Assembly (NCBI GenBank): GCA_036850595.1
Contig: CM072159.1
Location: forward strand, 610,328 to 674,327
Origin: Rhyacichthys aspro
Lineage: Eukaryota > Chordata > Actinopteri > Gobiiformes > Rhyacichthyidae
DNA: 64,000 nucleotides
Reading direction: 5' to 3'
Of the stretch, positions 54,759-64,000 are shown in pieces. The position numbers were made by a program, and so were the translations under genes. The notes below the pieces were generated by a model. It did no database searches, had not been told where the DNA came from, and worked only from the letters and a program-made list of their open reading frames with translations. Every line of letters begins with the position of its first letter. The first letter of the stretch is position 1.

Positions 54759-55290
54759 TTATTACACAAATATTACTGCATGGCTCTACATATTGCTAGG
54801 CTACTTTATTATAGTTCTTTCAATACACTGCACAACAGCTCCTTATGAGTCTCCAAGCAGAATACATTCTCAACTTCAGTAGGCATTGTACGGTCATTTC
54901 CACATGTGCACCTATAAACAGAAGCAGTTAACACGCGCTATGCTACGGGCTACACCATAGAAACATACACAATAAATAGTTTCTCATTTACCAAGCAGAA
55001 ACGTCTTGTAGAAGCCTTCGAGGTTATTACACAAATATTACTGCATAGCTCTACATATTGCTAGGCTACTTTATTATAGTTTTTTCAATACACTGCACAA
55101 CAGCTCCTTATGAGTCTCCAAGCAGAATACATTCTCAACTTCAGTAGGCATTGTACGGTCATTTCCACATGTGCACCTATAAACAGAAGCAGTTAACACG
55201 CGCAGTGCTACGGGCTACACCATAGAAACATACACAATAAATAGTTTCTCATTTACCAAGCAGAAACGTCTTGTAGAAGCCTTCGAGGTC
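54759..55290 (+). repeat. 265-bp tandem duplication inside the element
   Basis: 54759-55023 is repeated at 55024-55289, both starting TTATTACACAAATATTACTG and ending GAAGCCTTCGAGG, with only scattered differences. The short sister element carries one such unit (41300-41575). Confidence 0.95.
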
Positions 55291-55667
55291 TTTGTGTTTG
55301 CTCATGTTCTTCGAACAGAGTCAGACTCTGGGTCGAAGATATACGGCTCAGTTACTCTCAAAGCCATTGCTGAAAAAGTTATTACTACGATGTACCGTGT
55401 TTACTTCAGTCTTTTTCCAGCGGCAGCGCGTGCATGTCTAGCATGACGTCTGAAGTGGGCGGAGCCAACACAGGAGAGCTGAGCCTTAAAGTGACAGCGC
55501 CAAATCAGACCGTTCACTTTGGGCTCATGATGAGAGCTCATTCAAACCGCTTGTATAAGATAATTATTGTGTGTTTCATGTTGCAAAACGTGATATGGTA
55601 ACCTAAATGTATCCAAAATACACTGTATAATGTTCAAAATAGTATAATATGGGACCTTTAAGATAAA

Positions 55668-56110
55668 TTAAATCTTTATTGTCATTGCACAATCAAACTT
55701 TGTACAAAGTACAACGAAATTGAGGTACTGTTGCACATCAGTGCAAATGAAGGCATATGGCATAAAAAAATAAATAAAAAAAATAAAAAAGTAGAATAAA
55801 ATAATATAATAAAATAAATAAATATATCCAGCATAGAAATATGCAGTGTTTACAGAATATATACAAAGACAGTGAACATTGTTTATTGCACATGGCCTGC
55901 TGTCAGAAAGGTACCAATTAGATTAAGTAAGGTTATGCTATGTTTTTACGTTGTAAAAGCTGTCTCTGAGTCTGTTTGTTCGTGCTCTCAGCACCCTGAA
56001 TCTCTTGCCAGAGGGCAGCAGCTTAAACACCCGGTGTCCTGGGTTAGGTTTAGCGTTAGGGTTACAGTCCCTCAAGATGCTGCGCGCCCTCTTGAGACAG
56101 CAAATGAATC
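55668..56110 (-). mobile_element. LINE 3' end (CR1/Rex1-like), minus strand
   Basis: TTTATTGTCATTGCACAATC and ACAACGAAATTGAGGTACTG, an A-rich run, then AGCTGTCTCTGAGTCTGTTT and GCCAGAGGGCAGCAGCTTAA are the reverse of a common fish LINE 3' region as I remember it. No usable coding sequence remains. Confidence 0.5.
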
Positions 56111-57328
56111 TGCCTGTTTAACCAGTGAAAAGTAAAAGCGTCAGTCACATAGGAATTATCAGTTAAAGTGTTCATGTTTTCCATTAAAGATCCTGGCAAA
56201 GACAGTATCTAAATACTCTTGTATTTAGTATATTTAAAGACTTAATCACTTTCACTCAATAGATTTCACTGCATTCTTCACTCCACTGTAACAAAATCAT
56301 ATGAAATCATGTGGACCATTTACTTCACGTATTGCTATTGTTATGTGTGTAAAGGTCCAAACAAAGCTCCATCTACTGGCATTTTATCATCAGCCCCGCC
56401 TTAAAAGGCAATGCTCTTGTTCATTGGTTTATCTCAATGCTCAACAGGATGAGGCTAGAGGCTAAGTGTGTTAGCATGGCTGGCTACATGATTACAGACA
56501 GAACTAACTGAAAGAGAAAGAAATGCAGATCTGGAAACGTGTTATGAGAATACAGCAGTGGTGGCTGTTCAAGAGGGGGCCTGGGGTGCTGCCCCCAGCA
56601 GGAGGAATGCCTACTTAAACTAAAGCAGGACAAAAGCAGGACAAAAGCAGGCCTAAAGCAGGACTAGAGGCCTTTTCATACATGCACTATAATAATAACA
56701 ATGATAAACTTTATTTAGGGGGCTGCCTTATTGTACCAGTAGGCCCCAGGGCTGAGAGCTTCTGGTGGCCCCTCCATGTGTGTCATACAGTTGAATTGAG
56801 TAATATGAATTTCTGTTAATTGTGCAAAGTGCACTTTTTTTTCTCAAGAGAGACAACAGAGACTTGTCCTACTCTGAGCCAGAAAGTGGCTCAACACATG
56901 CCCAGTTCAACAGAGATGCAAAGGATTTGATTGCACCTTCATTTTAAAGGCTTGGAGCCTCAGTTCAATCAACTAAGAAGTTTAAATGAAAAAAGTTTTC
57001 AACCAGACATGACTTCAGATCCAGTGTGAATGCATTCCCACACTGGTTAATTTCTGTTAATTAGCTGATTCAATACAGTCCGACTGACCATCCCCTCCTA
57101 CTTTCCCACATCAAGCCAATCAAATGCGAGTTGAACGAAATAAACCAATCACAAGGTGAAAAAGCAGGACTTGCGCATGACTCACAGACAGCACCACCAG
57201 TCAATGTGAGAGCCGGTGTTGTGTGTGTGTGAAGGAAAAAGTTTGGGGGCGGAGGGAGCGCATAGACGCAGAGTAACAGCAAAGAAGTTCTGATGAGTGA
57301 TCATAGTGTTTTGCTGATCTCCGTAAAC
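56111..57328. other. Non-coding, short repeats only
   Basis: A three- to four-copy AAAGCAGGAC repeat lies at about 56624-56668. No exon or named element was recognised; an unrecognised upstream wdr7 exon cannot be excluded. Confidence 0.4.
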
Positions 57329-57440
57329 CAGGGGTGTCAAACTCAAATGGAGAATGGGCCAAAATAAAAAAAAACTGTATCACGGGCCAGGATTTACTCA
57401 AAATTGTTCTTTAAAGGCCAGTTTAACATTACATACTATA
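57329..57440 (+). mobile_element. hAT-type element, left end only
   Basis: CAGGGGTGTCAAACTCAAAT followed by GGGCCAAAATAAAAAAAAAC and CACGGGCCAGGA is a typical fish hAT/MITE terminus. The matching right end was not found. Confidence 0.5.
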
Positions 57441-58920
57441 CATATTTACATTGTATATTTATTTTTTAGTTTGTGTGTGCATGGCTGGGTTGTAGCCCTT
57501 GGGCTTCATTGATCTGGCCGTACATGAAATGAAACAGCATGCCGCTGACATCTTTCTTCCAGTCTTGAGGCATATACAGCAGCTTTGCTTTTTCTTTTTT
57601 CTTTTATCCACCTCTCTCCTGTGCTGGATACAGTGTGGCGTTAGCTTGAACGACTTTTAGCGTGAGTTTAGTTATGAGTTTGATCTTTATTTGTGTGTAA
57701 TTGAGCAGGCTGCGGCAACAAGCAGAACAGTGAACGTCTTTTCTTAAACTATAGTCATATTCAGTCAGACCTCTCTGGACACAGCTATGTTGACTACAAC
57801 ATAAACAGGGCATGTACAGCATTTACAAATAAGGCTACTTCCATCCTCTGTCACGGTAGAATGAGCCTCACTGCAGCTTAATTCTCAGACAGTAACCTGG
57901 TGAATGACTCACACACGGACTCTGCTGTGACTTCAGACTCTATTTTAACTCTGTTGGAGTCTGAAGCCTCTGCTTTTTCCAGGTTTTTGTACTTCTGTCA
58001 TAGTGCTATAGTGCAGTAATTTTCTTAAATTATCATTATTTTCACAAACAAGGTTCTCCACAAACATTCCACCTCTCACCTGTTTAAGAAGCCCTTGTTT
58101 TTCACAGTCCACTTTTTATTTGTCATATTTTTAAGAAAGACCTTAAATGTCACTGTGTAAACTCATTGCGCATTTCTTCACTCACAGCTCACCAAACTCT
58201 TCTGTATCAATATAGCAGCAGTGAAAGGGCAGTGCTTGCGGCTGTTGTGGCAATGGTAAGCCCCTAAACTTCATAGGCCCCTGGGCTTCAGACATAGACA
58301 TAAGACACGTGAATGATGATGCGACAACTACTAAGATGAAGTTTTGCTTACAACATATCACTGGATCTAAAAGAAAAAAAAAACAGTTGGTGTTATGGTG
58401 TTAATGTTAGATGAGCAGTTAAAAAGTTCTGCAACAACAAAACAAGGAACTTCTGCAGAAGAACTTTATAAACATCAGGCTGTTGTAAGAATGCAATAAA
58501 AGGGCAGGTGAAAAACTAGTCTTACACAATTACTTTTAAAACCAAAAACATAGCAGCACATTCCCTTTATCTGTTTTGAACCAGCTGTATTATTTTTGCA
58601 AGGCCAGTAGAGGTGCTGTGAACCCTACTGTTGCGAACACTACCGTAATCACTCACAAGAAAAGGCTGTGGTGGAGGCCCACTGTAAAACAGACAACTTT
58701 TTAAATTTGTCATTTCAGTTGCTGTCTGGGAGAGGCTCAGATGTTTTTGTTTTCACTGAGAACACAATCTTTACAGCAGACACCAAAATCCCGCAGAAGT
58801 GCCTGTAGTGTACACCCTTGAGACTATCTTTTAAGGTTACCTTTACTATAGAGCAGGTCTATGCCTTGTTGTTTTATGAAGCAAACTAAATAGCCTTATG
58901 TTATTTATCTGATTTGATAA
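57441..58920. other. Non-coding, nothing recognised
   Basis: Mixed sequence with only short frames. Confidence 0.4.
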
Positions 58921-58931
58921 AGAAGATACAT

Positions 58932-59182
58932 TCATTCATCTTCTACCGCTTATCCCACTCGTGGGGTCACGGGTGGCTGGAGCCTATCCCCTTTGGGCCT
59001 TGGGCGGGGTACACCCTGGACAGTGGCCAGTTCGTCGCAGGGCTGACACTTAGACATACATTGACAGACAACCATTCACAAGACCAGAGTTAGCCAATGA
59101 TGTTTGGGGTTGGCTGGGATTCGAACTCACGACCTTCTTGCTGTGAAGCAGGAGCACTAACCACTCTGCTACTGTGCACCCC
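58932..59182 (-). mobile_element. tRNA-derived SINE with Rex3-like tail and 11-bp target duplication
   Basis: Flanked by AGAAGATACAT (58921-58931 and 59183-59193). On the minus strand the head has TAGCAGAGTGGTTAGTGC (A box) and GAGTTCGAATCCC (B box). The body follows, then a tail GATAAGCGGTAGAAGATGAA with GAATGAAT repeats. The tail nearly equals the Rex3 3' tail at 13.9 kb, so Rex3/RTE machinery probably moved it. Confidence 0.85.
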
Positions 59183-59185
59183 AGA

Positions 59186-59531
59186 AGATACATATATATG
59201 CATATAGCTAAATAAATATTTTGTTATCGCTGAGCAGCAAGGTACAGTTTTAAGGGTAACAGCATAAGCATCTGTACTTCTCATCCTCCCTGTTGTTCAC
59301 TGGGGAACAGTGAGGAGTTACACATATATTCGCAATCACTTTTCACATTCTGCGACTGTTCTGCTCACATTACGCATAGGGTTGATCATTGGAGCAGACT
59401 GTGGGAAAGAGAACTGTAGAACAAAGCTGACTGTCACACGGAAGCACGCTGCTTTGAACCGCCTCAACAAAACAAAAAGTACCGTAAAGTAAAGTAAAGC
59501 TTATAGTAATTGTAGGAGACAGACACTTATT
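59186..59531. other. Non-coding spacer
   Basis: No gene or named repeat seen. Confidence 0.35.
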
Positions 59532-59958
59532 GGTGAGCACTGTGTGTATGTGTGTGTTGCTGCCCCCGGGTGGAGAGCATGAGTGGTTGCATGGGCGGAG
59601 GTGCGTGAGTGTGCGTGAGTGTGCGTGCAGGGCGGGTACGGAGGTTTCAAAGGTGCACAGTCACCTGGGCACAGGGCCAGGAGAGAGGCAGTTGGGTAGC
59701 CGTAATTTTTGTTGACCGCTTTTACTTTGTTTGGTTAATTTTGATCAATCCATAATTCATCTTGGTAATAACTTCGCCTTCACTGTGTCCATGCCCAGTA
59801 CCAATGTGATGCTGTATGCCGTTTACAATAAACGTATGTAACCGTAACCTGAGCCACGGCGTCTCTGTATAGGCTAGCGCGTCACACAAATTTACAGGAC
59901 CCAAATTACCCTCTCATCTCAGCGGCTAAGGAAGGAAAGTCGTAAGGAAGCCGCTACA
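59532..59958 (+). mobile_element. Possible solo LTR
   Basis: About 430 bp starting TGAGCACTGTG and ending GCCGCTACA (TG...CA), with a CAATAAACG polyadenylation-like signal at about 59826 followed by a CG-bearing stretch, as in LTR R/U5 regions. No second copy and no clear target duplication, so tentative. Confidence 0.35.
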
Positions 59959-60503
59959 GTAATGTAACACTTACTGTGACCATCTGTGTAATTTTATAGT
60001 GGCAGAAAGCACTTTTTTGTGGCAGAGCAAAAAGAAGACAGAGCATTAAAGCTGCGCAAGTTAGCTCAACTCACTAACTAACACTGCTTCACTACAACAG
60101 CAGCTGATACACAGCACTATGTCAGAGGGTAAGCCCTGACTGTAAGTGCCATCACTAAAATAGGCTAAACTTATTTAGTGCTTTATACAGGAATTGAGAT
60201 GTAAAGACATTTAGGTTTTTTTTTCCCCAGTAGTTCTTAAAGGTTTGTGTTATGTTCAGTGTTATTAACACATTTTCCAAAAATGTTCTTAAATAGGTTA
60301 CATTTGATGAGCTTTTTTTTTATAAAGACATTAGATTTTTTTTTTTATTGTGTTTTATTTAATGTTCATATTTCATAGTTTAATACCTGTTTTTTATCAG
60401 GAAAAATATGCATATCCAATAGTCGATATTGAAACACAAAAAAATAGATTTTTCGATATTTATATTTTTCTGGGGGAAAAAAATATTTTAAAATATTAAA
60501 TAT
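59959..60503. other. AT-rich non-coding
   Basis: No feature recognised. Confidence 0.35.
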
Positions 60504-60511
60504 ATAGCTAC

Positions 60512-61030
60512 TAGGGGTGGGAATCTTTGGTCATCTCATGATTTGTATTTATGACAGTATAGTAATAATGTCTCTGTAATAGTCTTTTGGGGAGCAACAG
60601 CAACAGGGTGTGTTACCTCCTCCACCTCCCAATGGAAATGCGAAATGTGGTTTCGCATATTAGTTGTATTGCTGTAAGTATTATAAACTACATTCACATA
60701 GTTTGCACCCGGTATAGCTCTTGTCCAGTATTCGCTTGCCTTTACATTAAGTCTCATAAAACCCAAAATGCCTCCATACCATAGCTTTTAATGAAGTTGG
60801 TGCCGCTTGTATGTGTTTAGCCTCCGTCATTTTGAAACAAAGCAACTAACGTGCCTCAACATGGATATATCACTTATGTACGTACACACGTATGTAAGCC
60901 GTTTGTAGTCTGGTAGTGGATGAAAAGACGTGTGTTCATTCAATGGACATAAAAATCGGTTATTAAATTCCCTGCATCAATTCAGAATCTTTTTAATGTG
61001 AATTGCGATGCATCGAAAAAACCCACCCCA
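60512..61030 (-). mobile_element. hAT element with BED-finger relic
   Basis: Flanked by ATAGCTAC (60504-60511) and GTAGCTAC (61031-61038), an 8-bp target duplication with one mismatch. Ends TAGGGGTGGGAATC and, inward from the right, TGGGGTGGGTTTTT. On the minus strand TYSNTTNMRNHISHFHWEVE keeps the His part of a BED zinc finger, but the two Cys positions before it are not Cys. Internally deleted and inactive. Confidence 0.75.
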
Positions 61031-61550
61031 GTAGCTACATATATACATGCATATCTCTGAGCAGTGCAATTTCATTCGACCTGCTGCATGTTTACCAGTT
61101 GCTGACCATAAGGTGGTCCACATAATAACCTCAATGTTTTCATCTCATTTTCCTGCCTTTTGCAAATACTGTGGAACTCTCCTGATGGTTCAGTGTAACA
61201 GACCATCTGGCAAGTCAGATTATTGGTCTTGACAACTCTTTCTTTGTGATTTGAAATGTTGTAAATAAGGTCACTCAATTCTTCAGTTCCCATGAGCCTT
61301 TGTCACAAAAATCAAGAAATTGCTCCACTATGAGAGTTACTGTTATGAACTATTAAAACAAACGGACTTTCAGAATTTCAGATGAACTGAGTGTTTTCTA
61401 TTGAGTCCTCAGGTGAGCTGCCTGCTGTGTCCGCGCTTAACAACCTATCAGTGCAAGCCCAGGCCTTGTCATTGGATGGATCCCCCAGAAGCAGCCAATC
61501 AGAGCCAAATGGAAGAGTGGAACTGCTAAGCTTTAAAGCTTTTTTTTTAT
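61031..61550. other. Non-coding spacer
   Basis: No exon or named repeat recognised before the LINE leader. Confidence 0.35.
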
Positions 61551-64000
61551 TTTTTTTTTTTCATACTCCGCTGGATCAAGGTCCGGCTTCTGGGTTGTTT
61601 AACTCTCGTCTTGCTGTGGATATTTTTGCCGTGCACTGCAACTGCCCACTTCTGTGCGCATAGCTTGCGGCTAGCTGTTAGCATCACAACAACAGTTGCA
61701 CCCGGCACAATGCTCCGATACTCCGCAGCGCAGCTCCTTGCTCTCAAAAACCGGCCTGTTCCTCTGGATATTTCTGCCATCAGAGAGCTGGGACTTCTCC
61801 GACGTCCTCGCTATATCCACAGAGGGTCTCGTCGCGGATTTGTTCTCACCAGGAACGGGAGCTCCATACCATCACTCTGGTCTCCGGCACGCACCGGCAC
61901 GCACCGGCACGCACCGTCGCACACTGGTCACGTCATCAGAGTGCAGCCACGACTGGTCCTGATGTGCGCGGGCGTCAATGGAGGAGGCGGCCCGTTCCAA
62001 AACACACCAATCCTCCGTTTATCAAACTGGATCTACTTAACACTCAGTCACTTACAAATAAAGCAAGCCTGATCCATAACCACATTTTGGACACTGGGAT
62101 TGACCTCATGTGCCTCACGGAGACCTGGCACAGGCCTGAGGAATTCCTGGTGCTAAATGAAGCCTGCCCCTCTGGTTATAATTACCTGGAGAAGGCACGC
62201 ATGACAGGACGGGGCGGAGGTTTGGCGGTTATACACCGCTCCGACCTTCAGCTGGTCCCCGTCCCTCTGCCAATCACACCTACATTTGAGTGCTTGGCAT
62301 TTAAATGTAAACACCCTTTCCTCATAACAATACTTCTTGTCTACCGACCACCAAAACCACACCCTAACTTTATCGCAGAAATAAATGAATTTCTTCTCTC
62401 TATCTGCTCAACATCCACAAATGTCATCATCCTTGGAGATTTTAATATCCATGTGGACTCTCCCTCCTGCCCTCTGGGAGCAGACTTTCTACAGATACTG
62501 GACTGCTTAAGTCTAAAACAACATGTTGGGGTTCCCACTCACAATAAAGGACATACTCTGGACCTGGTTATCACGAACTCCATCCCCATACACGATCTCC
62601 ACGTATATGACCTGGGGATCTCAGACCACCAGGCCATTAGTATGGCACTACCCCTTTCATCTCCTCTCACCAAGCCACAACGACTCATCACCTTCAGAAA
62701 CATCAAGAACATTGAGTCTTCCTCCCTTAGCCTGGACCTACAACATCTTTCCCCACCCCCACAGTCAACAGTCAACGACCTCATGGACTTCTACAACAGC
62801 AGCCTGAGCTCCATCCTGGATCTTCATGCCCCACTCACAACCCGGACTGTGTCGTTCATTCGTTCAGCCCCTTGGTTTACTCCAGAGCTAAGGGAGATGA
62901 AAAGAGCTGGGAGGGCCCTGGAACGGGCCTATATAAAATCAGGACTGACGGTGCATAAACTGGCCAACCGGGAACATCAACACACATATTCTAAAGCACT
63001 GTCAAAAGCCAGATCAGACCACTTCTCTAACCATATTAACAATAACCCTGGTAATTCAAAACAACTGTTTTCAACCATTAACTATCTCCTCAAACCACAG
63101 ACACTCACACAAACCAACAACACAGTAGAACACTGCAATAGGTTCATGGACTTCTTTTCGACAAAAATAGACCACATTCATTCCTCTCTCTCCAATAATC
63201 CCATTTCAACACATGACTACCCCACCTCAGGCACCACACATCACCTATCCCACTTCACTCCCACAACGCAGCAGGAGGTCGAGAGCATCATCCAGAAATC
63301 CAAACCTTCCTCATGCATCCTGGATCCGCTCCCCTCCTCCCTGCTCAAAGCCCATAAACAGTCAATTAGTTCATTAATCACTAAAATTATCAACCTCTCT
63401 CTCCAAACCGGTCATGTTCCACCTTCCTTAAAAACAGCTATCATCAGACCCCACCTCAAAAAACCTACCCTAGACCCAGAACCCCTATCAAATTACCGAC
63501 CCATCTCTCACCTCCCCTACATCTCCAAAATTCTTGAAAAGATAGTTTCCGCCCAACTACATAACCACCTCATATCCTGCTGCCTTTATGATAAATTCCA
63601 ATCTGGTTTCCACCCCTCCCACAGCACTGAGACAGCCCTCATCAGAGTCACGAGCGACCTGCTGATGGCTTCTGACTCTGGCTCCCCATCCCTACTCATC
63701 CTTCTCGACCTCTCTGCTGCGTTTGACACCATTGATCACAACATCCTCCTCCATCGCCTCCAACACTACACAGGACTCTCCGGCACTGCCCTTCACTGGT
63801 TCCACTCCTACCTCACGGGAAGGACCGAGTCTGTAGCCCTGGGGGACGCTAAATCTCAACCCCACACAGTCACCTGTGGGGTCCCTCAGGGCTCAGTGCT
63901 CGGTCCAACCCTCTTCACCATTTATCTGCTCCCTCTTGGTCGTGTCATCAGCAGGCATGGAATCCAGTACCATTGCTATGCTGACCCAACTCTACATCAA
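61550..64000 (+). mobile_element. L2-type LINE, 5' part to window edge
   Basis: A T-rich leader is followed by a first frame (61710-62072: MLRYSAAQLLALKNRP, then RRPRYIHRGSRRGF), then the endonuclease-RT frame, which is open to position 64000. A 10-bp GGCACGCACC repeat (three copies) lies near 61886. The element runs off the window. Confidence 0.85.
61990..64000 (+). CDS. L2-type endonuclease-reverse transcriptase, open, partial
   Basis: The frame is free of stops for about 670 codons up to the window edge. The apurinic endonuclease domain shows LCLTETW (about 62110), GRGGGLAV (about 62212), IILGDFNIHVD (about 62428) and GISDHQAIS (about 62610). The reverse transcriptase shows PISHLPYISKILEKIV (about 63500), LDLSAAFDTIDHNIL (about 63707), CGVPQGSVLGPTLF (about 63875) and CYADPTLH (about 63975). 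The enzyme nicks target DNA and primes reverse transcription of the LINE RNA. The catalytic YADD is YADP here, a likely inactivating change. The N-terminal part lies in another frame (to 62072), so a frameshift or a separate start is implied near 61990. Identity as L2 rather than a related CR1 group is from motif memory. Confidence 0.85.

Larger units (their letters stand above)
52636..55657 (+). mobile_element. Kolobok-like TTAA element, 3.0 kb, carrying a decayed THAP domain
   Basis: Flanked by TTAA (52632-52635 and 55658-55661). Termini AGGTCCCATATTAT and, inward from the right, AGGTCCCATATTAT: perfect 14-bp inverted repeats. Both ends match the 939-bp element in the last wdr7 intron. It contains THAP-type coding remains at 52.9-53.2 kb and a 265-bp tandem duplication near the right end. 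TTAA targets plus a THAP-domain transposase are known of Kolobok elements, hence the call; piggyBac shares the TTAA target but has no THAP domain. Confidence 0.8.

Noticed and set aside
59100..59182. tRNA gene on the minus strand
   Set aside because: The A and B boxes belong to a SINE with a LINE-like tail and a target duplication; the sequence does not fold as an obvious tRNA.
62523..62807. Frames on both strands over the LINE endonuclease
   Set aside because: They are shadows of the long open endonuclease-RT frame that continues to the window edge.

Overview
The window looks like teleost (ray-finned fish) nuclear DNA. Three things support this: the vertebrate gene wdr7 split over many exons, fish repeat families such as Rex3, L2-type LINEs and tRNA-derived SINEs, and dense DNA transposons of the hAT, Tc1, Harbinger and Kolobok types. 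Nothing prokaryotic is present.

Layout. 0-9.6 kb: the 5' part of a Rex3 LINE runs off the left edge, followed by a candidate 3.4-kb TTAA-flanked (Kolobok-like) element, a decayed hAT transposase, a decayed HECT-type gene, a SINE and other repeats. 10.4-12.7 kb: a three-exon, 262-codon predicted gene of unknown function with a Gly/Pro/Tyr repeat region. 13-15.7 kb: a Rex3 3' end carrying its GATG tail, a Harbinger-like MITE and a short satellite. 15.7-28.5 kb: a nested stack, in which a broken Ty3/Gypsy element holds a hAT MITE with a perfect 8-bp target duplication and a 7.9-kb endogenous retrovirus (ERV). The ERV has LTRs differing by one indel, a tRNA-Trp-type primer site, a six-copy 72-bp leader repeat, broken gag, and a pol joined by deletion to the tail of env. 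Two blocks of unnatural C/G homopolymer lie near the ERV and are probably assembly artefacts. 28.5-31.4 kb: a decayed hAT with a BED finger. 31.4-40 kb: interspersed repeats, two inverted-repeat elements and an L2 3' end.

40.4-52.4 kb carries the only confidently recognised host gene: the last seven coding exons of wdr7 (Rabconnectin-3 beta) on the minus strand. They have intact splice sites and compatible phases through the stop codon. The introns hold a Tc1 relic, LINE and SINE relics, and a 0.94-kb TTAA element. The long intron or flank upstream holds a 3.0-kb relative of that element with a decayed THAP domain. 55.7-64 kb is repeat-rich and ends in an L2-type LINE whose endonuclease-RT frame is open to the window edge.

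The genes do not form an operon or pathway. The window is one conserved gene and one uncharacterised gene embedded in layers of transposons that can be ordered in time by nesting.
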